This document shows positions 16,988 through 25,739 of a DNA stretch of 64,000 nucleotides, piece by piece (the first letter of the stretch is position 1; each line of letters opens with the position of its first letter). The translations under genes and the position numbers were made by a program. Source of the DNA: an uncultured Bacilli bacterium (lineage in GTDB: Bacteria; Bacillota_I; Bacilli_A; RF39; UBA660); NCBI GenBank assembly GCA_934120265.1, contig CAKOTU010000002.1, positions 55,637-119,636 on the forward strand. The letters are read 5' to 3'. The notes under the pieces are model-generated. The model was not told the origin of the DNA. It ran no database searches and saw nothing but the letters and a program-made list of their open reading frames with translations.

Positions 16988-17512
16988 TTATATATACTTA
17001 TCAACAATTTCCTTTAAAAAAGATTTATATTCTACGTCTGTACTTTCCTCTGCTTCTAACATACATAAAGGAGGAAATAAAACACACCACCAATTATTTC
17101 CTTTTCCTTCACCAATAGTAATAACTAAAGACTCGTAATATCCTTCATCATAAGTTATTCCCTTGAATTCCTTTTCCGGAAAGTAATTTAATCCAAAATT
17201 AACCACGTAATTAAGTTTATAATTATTTCTATTAAATACATTGGTCACTTTATTGCTTATGTTATCTAAATTAGTAGAAATAATAGCTCTAGATTCATCA
17301 ATATTATCAACGTTTTGTAAAATAGAAGCCATATATGATTCTACTTCATCTTTTACTTTATATTTTACATCTTGATCTTGTGTGCTATTGCTATTGGCTA
17401 TTACTCTAAATCTAATTGCTTCATCTGGTATCTTTATTATTTCCTCACTTGCCACTCCAATTATATAATAAATTAAAAATATTGTTATTAAAATAAATAT
17501 TGTTTTTTTCAT
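16988..17512 (-). CDS. spoIIR: Stage II sporulation protein R
   Basis: SpoIIR is secreted from the forespore and activates the SpoIIGA protease that processes pro-sigma-E in the mother cell. The 174-residue protein has a signal segment (about 3-22), then RFRVIANSNSTQDQDVKYKV near 33. The conserved end is NFGLNYFPEKEFKGITYDEG and NNWWCVLFPPLC near 145. I start at ATG 17512 behind AAAGGACA. A frame running further upstream would add 18 residues encoded by a hairpin. The ribosome site lies inside the 3' arm of that hairpin, the rlmH terminator, so translation from read-through mRNA should be blocked. Expression would need a promoter that excludes the 5' arm. Confidence 0.92.
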   Translation of the reverse strand: MKKTIFILITIFLIYYIIGVASEEIIKIPDEAIRFRVIANSNSTQDQDVKYKVKDEVESYMASILQNVDNIDESRAIISTNLDNISNKVTNVFNRNNYKLNYVVNFGLNYFPEKEFKGITYDEGYYESLVITIGEGKGNNWWCVLFPPLCMLEAEESTDVEYKSFLKEIVDKYI

Positions 17513-17553
17513 AAAAAGATTGTCCTTTCTATTTAATAGTGGACAATCTTTTT
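17513..17553 (-). terminator. rlmH terminator that sequesters the spoIIR ribosome site
   Basis: AAAAAGATTGTCC (17513-17525, plus strand) and GGACAATCTTTTT (17541-17553) form a perfect 13-bp stem with a 15-nt loop that can itself pair. Read on the minus strand, an A-tract leads and T5 ends the hairpin, directly followed by the spoIIR ATG. The GGA of the spoIIR ribosome site lies in the stem. Confidence 0.85.
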
Positions 17554-17566
17554 GATATTTATTCAA

Positions 17567-18022
17567 TTATTTATGATAAGATTCATTATTCATTATTTTA
17601 TAAGCTCTATAAATTTGCTCTAAAAGGATTATTCTAAATAATTGATGAGGAAATGTTAATTTAGAAAATGATAATTTAAAATCAGCTCTATCTTTTATTT
17701 GTTGATGTAATCCATAAGAACCTCCAATTATAAAAACAATATTTGAATTATAAATTTGAAGTCCTTCTATCTTTTTAGCTAGTTCTAGTGAATCCAATTG
17801 TTTACCTTCTATTTCAAGCGTAATAACATAATCTTTAGATGTTATATGTTTTATAAGTAATTCTTTTTCTTTATCTAAAATTATATTTATATTATCACTA
17901 TTGATATCATCTACTTCAATTATTTGAAGACTTGTATATTTTGACAGTCTTTTACTATATTCAGAAATAGCATCTTTAAAAAAAGGTTCTTTTATTTTCC
18001 CAACACATAATATCTTTATCAT
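17567..18022 (-). CDS. rlmH: 23S rRNA (pseudouridine1915-N3)-methyltransferase
   Basis: SPOUT-class methyltransferase of 151 residues (usual about 155-160) that modifies helix 69 of 23S rRNA on 70S ribosomes. It begins MIKILCVGKIKEPFF. The knotted SAM site is IVFIIGGSYGLHQQIKDRAD near 95-115, and the family-defining end FSKLTFPHQLFRIILLEQIYRAYKI runs into HK. Its ATG overlaps the walJ stop by 4 bases, consistent with an operon dnaB-walJ-rlmH; walJ-rlmH are near neighbours in many Bacilli. Confidence 0.95.
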   Translation of the reverse strand: MIKILCVGKIKEPFFKDAISEYSKRLSKYTSLQIIEVDDINSDNINIILDKEKELLIKHITSKDYVITLEIEGKQLDSLELAKKIEGLQIYNSNIVFIIGGSYGLHQQIKDRADFKLSFSKLTFPHQLFRIILLEQIYRAYKIMNNESYHK

Positions 18023-18786
18023 ACTTCTACCAACTCAGTTCTCTCTTTTTGTTCTGCAACAATTATGTTATCACATTTTTTATTATTTGTTTGTAAAGTT
18101 TTTTTCAATTTTTCTAATGCTAAAGCTGGAGTATTATTATGTTCACTTAAATGGGCTAAAATAATATATTTTGTATTTTCACTAATAAATTTTGATAAGT
18201 AATAAGAACAATCCTTATTAGATAAATGTCCTTTATCTCCAAGTATTCTTTGTTTAAGATGATAAGGATATTTAGGATTATTCATAAGCATATCTATATC
18301 ATGATTACTTTCTAATATGTACATATTCTTATTGGATAATTTTTGATGATTTTTTGCATTTATATATCCAGTATCTGTAATATAAACTAGACTATGACCA
18401 TTTTCTTCAAAAATATATCCCATCGAATCGTCTGCGTCATGCGAAGTTTTTATGGCAGTTATCTTTAAATCATCTATTATTAATTCCTTATCTATAATTA
18501 CGTAGTTGTCTGACCAAACAATATTTCTTAATTCTTGATACATCTTCTCACTTACATATATTATAGGATTATATTTTTTCACAAACACTTTTAAACCATT
18601 TATATGGTCAGCATGAGTATGTGTTATAAATACAGCATCTATGTCTTCTCCTGTTTTCCCAATAGTATTTAATTCTTTATCTATATATGCGCACGTCATT
18701 CCTGCATCTATTAGAAAAGAATTGCTTTTTGTTTCAACAAAACAACAATTCCCTTTGCTTCCACTTGCTAATAAACTAACTTTCAT
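18019..18786 (-). CDS. walJ: MBL-fold exonuclease-like protein WalJ/YycJ
   Basis: Metallo-beta-lactamase-fold protein of 255 residues. MKVSLLASGSKGNCCFVET at the N-terminus and the zinc motif THTHADHINGL near residue 58 identify the YycJ/WalJ family. ITDTGYI near 136 and LAHLSEHNN near 211 supply further metal ligands. Family members have nuclease activity and have been linked to mismatch repair. In Bacillus the gene closes the walRK operon. No walRK is in this window, so the gene has been separated from that operon. The start is ATG 18786, inside the dnaB end; a GTG 12 bases upstream lacks an adequate ribosome site. Confidence 0.85.
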   Translation of the reverse strand: MKVSLLASGSKGNCCFVETKSNSFLIDAGMTCAYIDKELNTIGKTGEDIDAVFITHTHADHINGLKVFVKKYNPIIYVSEKMYQELRNIVWSDNYVIIDKELIIDDLKITAIKTSHDADDSMGYIFEENGHSLVYITDTGYINAKNHQKLSNKNMYILESNHDIDMLMNNPKYPYHLKQRILGDKGHLSNKDCSYYLSKFISENTKYIILAHLSEHNNTPALALEKLKKTLQTNNKKCDNIIVAEQKERTELVEV

Positions 18787-20128
18787 GTTTACTATCACTC
18801 TTTAACATACTTACAAATGTACTAGTATTACGTTTGAAAATTAAATCTATTGTTGCGGTTGGGCCATTACGATGTTTAGCTATAATAAATTCACTTTTAC
18901 TTGTATTTTCATCAATTGATACTTCTTTTGTATAATAATCATCACGATATAAGAATGCAACTATATCGGCATCTTGTTCTATTGATCCTGATTCTCTTAA
19001 ATCGCTTAGTAGAGGACGTTTATCTTCTCTTCCTTCAACAGTACGAGATAACTGAGCTAACGCTACTACTGGTATTTCTAATTCCATAGCTAGTGTCTTT
19101 AAAGAACGAGATATTTCAGATACTTCTTGTTGTCTATTTCCTGCATATTTTGCAGAACCTGTGATTAATTGTAAGTAGTCGATAATTACTACTCCTAATC
19201 CACCTTCAGAACTTGCTAAACGGCGACATTTAGCTCTTATTTCACCTATTGTCATACCAGGAGTATCATCAATAAATATTTTTGTCTCGGCAAGACGGCT
19301 TATAGCTTCATTAACTCGTTTCCAATCATCATGTTCAAGTCTTCCATTTTTTAATTTATAACCATCAATTTGACCTGCAGAAGAAAGCATGCGCATTGCT
19401 AGTTGTTCAGCACCCATTTCCATGTTAAAAAGGGCGACTGGTTTCTTATTTTGAATAGCTATATTAGTAGCTAAATTAACAGCAAAAGCTGTTTTTCCCA
19501 TAGCTGGACGAGCTGCTATAATTATTAATTCATTTCCATGTAATCCAGAAGTTATTTTATCCAAATCATAAAATCCTGTTACTAATCCAGTAATTTCGTT
19601 TTTTGTTTGAGCTAGTTTTTCTAAATCAGCTTGGGTCTTAAATAATACATCTTGGATACTTCTAAACTCTGTTCCTTTTCGTGTCTTTACGACATTAAGT
19701 ATCTTTTTCTCTGCATTATCAAGGATATCATTAACATCCTCTGCTTGATTATAGCCACTACTTACAATATCTGTAGCTTCATTAATTAATCTTCTTAAAA
19801 CAGCTTTTTCTTCAACAATTTTGATATACTCATCAATATTAGCAGCACTTGGTACAATATTTACTATTTCAGCTACATATTCAACATCTCCTACTTGTTT
19901 TAGCCATTTTCTATTATCCAATTCGGCTGTTACTGTTGTTAAATCTATACTTGTACCTTTTTCTGTTAGAAAATCAATAACTTCAAATATTTTAGCATTA
20001 CTATCAGAATAAAATGATTCTTTTGTTAAAGATTCCAAAGCCTTTTGCAATGCATATTTTGATAAAAACATTGATCCTAGTACAGATTGTTCTGCTTCTA
20101 AATTATGCGGCATATTTCTTTCTTGCAT
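18776..20128 (-). CDS. dnaB: Replicative DNA helicase (DnaB; DnaC in Bacillus)
   Basis: Hexameric 5'-3' helicase of the replication fork, 450 residues. The N-terminal domain begins MPHNLEAEQSVLGSMFLS near residue 6, the linker follows, and the RecA-like domain carries the Walker A ARPAMGKTAFAVN near 206. VVIIDYLQLI near 311 is Walker B, and SEISRSLKTLAMELEIPV with LSDLRESGSIEQDAD completes the motor motifs. Downstream of rplI with a 9-bp gap, as in Bacillus (rplI-dnaC). ATG 20128 is behind AGGTGAT. No intein is present. Confidence 0.97.
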   Translation of the reverse strand: MQERNMPHNLEAEQSVLGSMFLSKYALQKALESLTKESFYSDSNAKIFEVIDFLTEKGTSIDLTTVTAELDNRKWLKQVGDVEYVAEIVNIVPSAANIDEYIKIVEEKAVLRRLINEATDIVSSGYNQAEDVNDILDNAEKKILNVVKTRKGTEFRSIQDVLFKTQADLEKLAQTKNEITGLVTGFYDLDKITSGLHGNELIIIAARPAMGKTAFAVNLATNIAIQNKKPVALFNMEMGAEQLAMRMLSSAGQIDGYKLKNGRLEHDDWKRVNEAISRLAETKIFIDDTPGMTIGEIRAKCRRLASSEGGLGVVIIDYLQLITGSAKYAGNRQQEVSEISRSLKTLAMELEIPVVALAQLSRTVEGREDKRPLLSDLRESGSIEQDADIVAFLYRDDYYTKEVSIDENTSKSEFIIAKHRNGPTATIDLIFKRNTSTFVSMLKSDSKHES

Positions 20129-20136
20129 AATATCAC

Positions 20137-20577
20137 CTACTTCGTTAATTCTACTTTTATTTGTGCAACTACCTCTTTATGTAATTCTATTTGTACATTA
20201 TGAAATCCTAAAGAAGTTAAAGGGCTGTCTAATTTTATTTTTTTCTTGTCTATATCAAACCCTTGTTTTTTTAACTCTTCAGAAATTGATTTAGTACTTA
20301 CACTACCAAAAACACGATCACCCGTTCCTGTTTTCACTTTAAATTTAAATTTTGCTTTTTCTAATTTTTGTTTTATTGCTTCACAATTTTTTATATTTAA
20401 ATTTTCCTCTAAACGTTTTTCCTCGTTTTCAGCATTTAATCTTTTAACACCCGTCTGGGTTGCTAAAACAGCATATCCATTCTTTATCAAGAAGTTTTTT
20501 CCATATCCATCTGCGACTTCTTTTATTTCACCTTTTTTACCTTGTTTTTTTACATCTTTAAGAAATATAACTTTCAT
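20137..20577 (-). CDS. rplI: 50S ribosomal protein L9
   Basis: Large-subunit protein of 146 residues. MKVIFLKDVKKQGKKGEIKE and VADGYGKNFLIKNGYA are the canonical N-terminal domain, followed by the long helix (about 40-75) and a C-terminal domain with GSVSTKSISEELKKQGFDID. The length is normal. ATG 20577 follows AGGAGG. In Bacillus gdpP (yybT) precedes rplI; here it is missing and whiA lies upstream after a terminator. Confidence 0.96.
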   Translation of the reverse strand: MKVIFLKDVKKQGKKGEIKEVADGYGKNFLIKNGYAVLATQTGVKRLNAENEEKRLEENLNIKNCEAIKQKLEKAKFKFKVKTGTGDRVFGSVSTKSISEELKKQGFDIDKKKIKLDSPLTSLGFHNVQIELHKEVVAQIKVELTK

Positions 20578-20641
20578 ATATACCTCCTCTTAATTACATT
20601 TATTATACTATAAAATAAGTAAATTGTCGTTAAAAATAAGA

Positions 20642-20665
20642 AAAGAACGCTATTTTTCGTTCTTT
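20642..20665 (-). terminator. whiA terminator
   Basis: AAAGAACG pairs with CGTTCTTT around an 8-nt loop. On the minus strand a T-rich run follows. It overlaps the whiA stop. Confidence 0.7.
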
Positions 20666-21579
20666 CTTATTTTCTCAGCTAATAATTTTATTTTTTTCAT
20701 ACGATGATTTACGCCTGATTTAGTTAGTGGTTTACCTGTTTCTAAAGATATTATTTCACTCAACTCTAGTAGTGATGCATCGGGATATTTAAGGCGATAC
20801 TTTGCTACTATTTGTTCTTTTTCATCAAGTAAATCTAAACTTCCTATATCCATTATTGTTTTTATATCATTTATTTGACTATTTGCAACACTAATGATCT
20901 TGTCAACATTTGCTTGTTCACAGTTATTTAATCTGTTAGTCATATTTTTATGATCACGATATATTCTTATGTCTTCATAATACAGTAAACTTTTAGTAGC
21001 GTTTATAAGTCTTAGAAAATCACCTATTTTTTCGGCTTCTTTTATATAAACCATATATTTTGTTTCTCTTTTTATAGTTTTACTATTTAAATTAAATTTA
21101 TTTAATAAATTTTTTAAAAACTCCGAATATTCTTTATTATTTACTAGAAACTCTAGATGATACCTTGATTTTTTAGGATCGTTTATACTTCCGGTTATTA
21201 AAAATACTCCTGTCAGATACTTTCTTAATAAAGAATCATCATCAATAATATAATCTTCAGGAATCGATAATATCTTGTTATTTTTTTCTATACCCAAATC
21301 TGATAATATATCATCAAATTTATTATATATTTCAAGTATATATATATAATTTTTTTTATAATTATAACCGCGTCTAACTATGACTTTTGGAGTAACTTGA
21401 TATATATCTTTTACCAATGAAAAAATATATCTAATAACAGAATTATTTTCAGAAATAATTCTAATGCAATTCTCTGTAATAATAGAATTGTGGATAATAG
21501 CAGATAATTCGGATATTTTTTCTGTTTCAAGCGTTTCTAACCCGATTATCTCTTGTTTTACTTCTTGTGTAAAAGACAT
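20650..21579 (-). CDS. whiA: DNA-binding protein WhiA
   Basis: A 309-residue protein of the WhiA family: a degenerate LAGLIDADG homing-endonuclease-like N-domain followed by a C-terminal helix-turn-helix. Visible markers are MSFTQEVKQEI at the start, LRKYLTGVFLITGSINDPKK near residue 128 and the C-terminal ANSQINDIKTIMDIGSLDLL and SLLELSEIISLETGKPLTKSGVNHRM. WhiA affects cell division and chromosome segregation in Bacillus and sporulation in Streptomyces. The usual rapZ-gluP (yvcJK) partners are missing; trxB lies directly upstream, as in the Bacillus trxB-yvcI-yvcJ-yvcK-whiA locus. Confidence 0.93.
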   Translation of the reverse strand: MSFTQEVKQEIIGLETLETEKISELSAIIHNSIITENCIRIISENNSVIRYIFSLVKDIYQVTPKVIVRRGYNYKKNYIYILEIYNKFDDILSDLGIEKNNKILSIPEDYIIDDDSLLRKYLTGVFLITGSINDPKKSRYHLEFLVNNKEYSEFLKNLLNKFNLNSKTIKRETKYMVYIKEAEKIGDFLRLINATKSLLYYEDIRIYRDHKNMTNRLNNCEQANVDKIISVANSQINDIKTIMDIGSLDLLDEKEQIVAKYRLKYPDASLLELSEIISLETGKPLTKSGVNHRMKKIKLLAEKIRKNEK

Positions 21580-21592
21580 ATGTTACCCTCCT

Positions 21593-22495
21593 TTATAATA
21601 AGTATTTTTTTACTGAATTAGCAGCAATTGCACCATCACTTGCTGCCGTTATAATTTGATATAAATCTTTTTTTATTATATCACCACAAGCAAAAATTCC
21701 TTTTATATTCGTTTCCATATGATTATTAACAATAATATATTCATTTTCTGTTTCTAAATTCAGATTTCTTAAAAAGCTAATATCTGGAATACTACCTATA
21801 GCAATAAATAAGCCAGCTACGTTTAATTGTCTATTATCATTTAGAATTATTCCTGATAATGTTTGGTTGTTTTCTAATAGTGTAGTGACAACACTATCAG
21901 TAATAATAGTAATGTTTTCTTTATTTTTTACTTTTTCTAATAATATATTGTCTGCTTTAGGAAAACGGTTAGTTCTATTAATTAAGTAAACTTTGGAACA
22001 AATATTACTAAGGTATAAAGCTTCTTCCATAGCGGTATTTCCTGCACCTACAATAGCAACATCTCTATTTTTATAAAAATTACCATCACAAGTTGCACAA
22101 TAACTTACACCATGACCTGTTAGCTCGCTTTCAAATGGCAAACCTAATTTTCTCTCTGTTTTACCAGTCGCTACTACTATTGCTTTAGCCTTGTATGTTT
22201 CTTTTTCTGTTATTACTTCTTTCATTTCATCTTTTTCTTTAATATCTAGCACATTCCTATAAATAATTGGAACATCTAAGGATTTTAATTGGCTTTCAAT
22301 TGTTAAAGAAAAGGTTGGACCGTCTATTTTTTGAAAGCCTGGATAATTTTCAATTATGTTAGTTTTATTAATTTGTCCTCCAACATAATTTTTTTCTATT
22401 ATAGCAACATCTATGCCTGCTCTTTTTAAATAAAGGGCTGAAGTCATTCCTGCTACTCCAGCTCCTATAATAATACAATCAAAATCTAATTTCAT
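21593..22495 (-). CDS. trxB: Thioredoxin reductase
   Basis: FAD- and NADPH-dependent reductase of 300 residues. IIGAGVAGMTSALYLKRAG near residue 9 is the FAD Rossmann motif, SYCATCDGNFY near 130 has the redox-active CxxC, VAIVGAGNTAMEEALYL near 145 is the NADPH motif, and GIFACGDI near 265 closes the FAD site. Length is standard. It overlaps the lgt end by 17 bp; ATG 22495 follows AGGTGAT. The lgt/trxB/whiA neighbourhood matches the Bacillus hprK-lgt-...-trxB-...-whiA stretch with genes removed. Confidence 0.94.
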   Translation of the reverse strand: MKLDFDCIIIGAGVAGMTSALYLKRAGIDVAIIEKNYVGGQINKTNIIENYPGFQKIDGPTFSLTIESQLKSLDVPIIYRNVLDIKEKDEMKEVITEKETYKAKAIVVATGKTERKLGLPFESELTGHGVSYCATCDGNFYKNRDVAIVGAGNTAMEEALYLSNICSKVYLINRTNRFPKADNILLEKVKNKENITIITDSVVTTLLENNQTLSGIILNDNRQLNVAGLFIAIGSIPDISFLRNLNLETENEYIIVNNHMETNIKGIFACGDIIKKDLYQIITAASDGAIAANSVKKYLL

Positions 22496-23294
22496 TTATA
22501 TCACCTGTTTTATTATATTGATTTTCTAACTTCGACCCTTTTCCTTTTACAATAAAGATTATAATTCCTATTAAAATCATAATAATTGAAACAATTTGAG
22601 CCTGCCTTAAAGTTCCTAGCATTAAGCTATCTGTTCTCATTCCTTCAATTATAAATCTTCCTATGCCATACCATATTAAATATATAGCGGTTGGCTGACC
22701 TATTTTAATATATTTTATTCTTCTTACTATCAATAAAATTATGAATCCTACAAAACACCATATTGATTCATATAAGAATGTTGGTAAGTAGTAGTTACCA
22801 TCAATGTATATACCATTAATAATAAACTCTGGCAAATGTAGTTGCTGCAAGTGTTCTAACGTTGTAATTCCACCATGAGCTTCTCCATTAAAGAAATTTC
22901 CCCATCTGCCAATTGCTTGACCTATTATTAAACCAACTACTATCATATCTAAAATTCGATATGTATTTACTTTATATTTTTTAGTGTAGAAAATAACCCA
23001 TAAAAGACCAAATAGCATTCCACCATGAATTGCTAAACCGCCTTCCCAAATCATCAATATTTCTGATAGATGTGTTGAGTAATATGCCCAGTTAAATGCG
23101 ACATAATAAAGACGTGCACCTAATATTGATATAGGTACAGCAAAGAAAAATAAGTTAATAATAAAATCTTCAGATATACCAAATCTTTTTGACTCATTTA
23201 ATATTAACCATCCGCCTATTAATAGCCCTAAAAGGATCATTACTGAATACCAGTAAATTTTTACAATTCCTAAATCTAATAATATTGGATTCAT
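22479..23294 (-). CDS. lgt: Prolipoprotein diacylglyceryl transferase
   Basis: Membrane enzyme (271 aa, about seven helices) that transfers diacylglycerol from phosphatidylglycerol to the lipobox cysteine of prolipoproteins. The Lgt signature is GRWGNFFNGEAHGG near residue 131, with GGLAIHGGMLFG near 86 and RFIIEGMRTDSL near 213. A lipoprotein substrate in this window is YidC. ATG 23294 follows AGAGGTA and lies 4 bp after yvlD, so they form one unit. Confidence 0.96.
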   Translation of the reverse strand: MNPILLDLGIVKIYWYSVMILLGLLIGGWLILNESKRFGISEDFIINLFFFAVPISILGARLYYVAFNWAYYSTHLSEILMIWEGGLAIHGGMLFGLLWVIFYTKKYKVNTYRILDMIVVGLIIGQAIGRWGNFFNGEAHGGITTLEHLQQLHLPEFIINGIYIDGNYYLPTFLYESIWCFVGFIILLIVRRIKYIKIGQPTAIYLIWYGIGRFIIEGMRTDSLMLGTLRQAQIVSIIMILIGIIIFIVKGKGSKLENQYNKTGDINEIRF

Positions 23295-23297
23295 AAA

Positions 23298-23720
23298 TTA
23301 CCTCTTTCTAAGTATATTTTCTACTACTGAGTCTATAAAAATATTCATAATTGATATAAATATGGCTACTATAAAACTCATAAGTAAACCACCCATATTG
23401 AAATGAGATCCTAATATAAATGAAACTATATTAAGAATTAAAACATTTACAAATGGATAAAATAGTCCTAACGTTACACTTGTTATTGGTAATGTTAATA
23501 ATACTAATAAAGGTTTGACTGTTTCATTTAACAAAGATGTTATAATAGCTGCTAAAAGAGCCCATAAGCCAAACATAGAATTATCTATTTGAACTGTTTT
23601 TGGAAATATTATCGATGCAATTATAAGCACAATAGCGTACCCAATCATATGAGCTAACCAATCTATAAAGTAATTACGTTTTTTATTTTTACTATCTTCT
23701 TCTATAACTGTTATTTTCAT
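23298..23720 (-). CDS. yvlD: YvlD-type four-helix membrane protein (holin superfamily IV)
   Basis: A 140-residue protein with four hydrophobic helices and a short charged N-terminus. The pattern TSLLNETVKPLLVLLTLPIT followed by LGLFYPFVNVLILNIVSFIL is that of the YvlD / mycobacterial 4-TM holin-like family. The function is unknown, and the holin name does not imply phage origin. In Bacillus yvlD lies between uvrBA and hprK-lgt; here the uvrB-yvlD-lgt order is kept with uvrA and hprK missing. An extended -10 promoter lies just upstream. Confidence 0.8.
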   Translation of the reverse strand: MKITVIEEDSKNKKRNYFIDWLAHMIGYAIVLIIASIIFPKTVQIDNSMFGLWALLAAIITSLLNETVKPLLVLLTLPITSVTLGLFYPFVNVLILNIVSFILGSHFNMGGLLMSFIVAIFISIMNIFIDSVVENILRKR

Positions 23721-23735
23721 TCTATCACCACTATC

Positions 23736-23764
23736 ATTATACCACGTATATTAGTAAATATAAA
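23736..23764 (-). promoter_or_regulatory. Promoter upstream of yvlD
   Basis: On the minus strand TTTATA, a 17-bp spacer, then TGGTATAAT (extended -10 with perfect TATAAT at 23736-23741). It lies between uvrB and yvlD. Confidence 0.6.
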
Positions 23765-23773
23765 TTATTAGTT

Positions 23774-25726
23774 TTATTTATTACTTTGTAGTTCAAAAAG
23801 TATATCTCTTAATTCCATAGCTCTTTCAAAATCTAGATTTGCAGCAGCTTCTCTCATTTGAACTTCTAATTCATTCATTAAATTCATTTTTTCTTTAGGA
23901 CTCATCTTTTTATTTTCTTCTTTTTTTGTCTCTGCTGTATTACTAATTACATCTCTTATTTCTTTATTTATTGTCTTTGGAATAATATTATGTTCTTTAT
24001 TATATTTTTCTTGAATTGAACGTCTTCTTTCAGTTTCTTTAATTGCTACTTTCATTGAATCACTAATCTCATCAGCATACATGATTACATGACCATTAGC
24101 ATTACGTGCAGCTCTTCCAATTGTTTGAATTAAACTTCTATCACTACGTAAGAATCCTTGCTTATCAGCATCCATTATTGCTACTAAACTTACCTCTGGA
24201 ATATCTAGTCCTTCTCTAAGCAAGTTAATACCTACTAAAACATCATATTTACCACATCTTAAATCATGAATTATTTGTAATCTCTCTAATGTTTTAATTT
24301 CACTATGTAAATAAGCCACTTTTATATCTAAGCTTTTTAAATAATTAGTTAATTCTTCAGCCATTCTTATAGTCAGTGTTGTAATTAAAGTTCTAAATCC
24401 TTGTTTTCTTTCTTTGTGTATTTGTTCCACTAAATCATCTATTTGATTTTTTGTTGGTTTTACCTCTATTTCTGGATCTAATAATCCTGTTGGACGAATA
24501 ATTTGTTCTACTACTTTATTATCAACTTTTTCTAATTCATATTCTCCTGGGGTTGCGGAAATATAAATAGCTTGATCTAATTTTTTTTCAAATTCATCAA
24601 ATTTTAATGGTCTATTATCTAGTGCGCTTGGTAATCTAAATCCATAGTCGACCAAGACTTGTTTTCTTGCTCTATCACCGTTATACATTCCTCTAATTTG
24701 TGGGATTGTAACGTGAGATTCATCTACAACGAGAAGATAATCATCACCAAAGAAGTCCATTAGTGTTACCGGGGTTGAGCCTGCTTCTTTTAAAGCAAGA
24801 TGTCTAGAATAATTTTCTACCCCACGGCAAAATCCTGTTTCTCCTAACATTTCTATATCATAATTAATTCTTTCTTTCAAACGTTGATATTCTAATAATT
24901 TATTATTTTTTAAAAAGTAGTCAAGCCTGTCATTTAATTCTTCTTTTATGTTTTCAAGAGCTTTAACTAACTTTTCTTCGCTTGTAACAAAGTGGCTAGC
25001 GGGAAATAAAGTACAATTCTTTTTACTTTTAATAACTGCTCCTGTTAAGGTATCAAATTCAGAAATGCTCTCTATTTCATCTCCAAAAAAATCTACTCTT
25101 ATTGCTCTTCCGTGTTGTCCTATAGGAACTATTTCTAAAATATCGCCTCTAACTCTAAAACTACCTCTTTTTAAATCTAAGTTATTTCTTTCATATAGCA
25201 TTTCTACTAACTTTTCTAGCACCTCGTCACGATTTACTTCTTGACCTACAGTTAGTGTTAAAGTTTTATTTCTATACTCTTCTATTTCACCAATTCCATA
25301 AATGCAAGATACAGACGCAACTACAATGACATCTCTATTATTTAATAAAGCAGCTGTGGTTGCATGTCTAAGCTCATCTATTTCATCATTGATTGAAGCA
25401 TCTTTTTCAATATATGTATCTGTTTTAGCAACATATGCTTCTGGTTGATAATAATCGTAATAAGATACAAAATACTCAACATGATTATTGGGAAATAATT
25501 CTTTAAATTCCGCATAAAGTTGTCCTGCTAAAGTTTTATTATGCGCTAAAACTAAAGTGGGCTTGTTAACTTCTTTTATTACATTTGCTATAGTAAATGT
25601 TTTTCCGGTTCCAGTTGCTCCTAATAAAACCTGACTTTTTTTACCTTCATTTATTCCAGATACTAGTTCTTTTATAGCCTCTGGTTGGTCACCACTCGGG
25701 CTATATTTACTTACTAAATCAAACAT
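23774..25726 (-). CDS. uvrB: Excinuclease ABC subunit UvrB
   Basis: Damage-verifying helicase-like subunit of nucleotide excision repair, 650 residues (usual about 660). Walker A is LLGATGTGKTFTIANV near residue 38. The beta-hairpin motif YYDYYQPEAYV lies near 92, DESHVTIPQIRGM near 337, and helicase motifs VGINLLREGLDIPEVSL and QTIGRAARN follow. A C-terminal UVR domain (EVQMREAAANLDFERAMELRD) binds UvrC. ATG 25726 follows AGAGGTGAT. uvrA, the usual partner, is not in the window. Confidence 0.97.
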   Translation of the reverse strand: MFDLVSKYSPSGDQPEAIKELVSGINEGKKSQVLLGATGTGKTFTIANVIKEVNKPTLVLAHNKTLAGQLYAEFKELFPNNHVEYFVSYYDYYQPEAYVAKTDTYIEKDASINDEIDELRHATTAALLNNRDVIVVASVSCIYGIGEIEEYRNKTLTLTVGQEVNRDEVLEKLVEMLYERNNLDLKRGSFRVRGDILEIVPIGQHGRAIRVDFFGDEIESISEFDTLTGAVIKSKKNCTLFPASHFVTSEEKLVKALENIKEELNDRLDYFLKNNKLLEYQRLKERINYDIEMLGETGFCRGVENYSRHLALKEAGSTPVTLMDFFGDDYLLVVDESHVTIPQIRGMYNGDRARKQVLVDYGFRLPSALDNRPLKFDEFEKKLDQAIYISATPGEYELEKVDNKVVEQIIRPTGLLDPEIEVKPTKNQIDDLVEQIHKERKQGFRTLITTLTIRMAEELTNYLKSLDIKVAYLHSEIKTLERLQIIHDLRCGKYDVLVGINLLREGLDIPEVSLVAIMDADKQGFLRSDRSLIQTIGRAARNANGHVIMYADEISDSMKVAIKETERRRSIQEKYNKEHNIIPKTINKEIRDVISNTAETKKEENKKMSPKEKMNLMNELEVQMREAAANLDFERAMELRDILFELQSNK

Positions 25727-25739
25727 ATTATCACCTCTG

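Noticed and set aside
23298..23720. Holin-like protein as a sign of prophage
   Set aside because: It is the chromosomal YvlD family in its conserved place between uvrB and lgt; no other phage gene is near.
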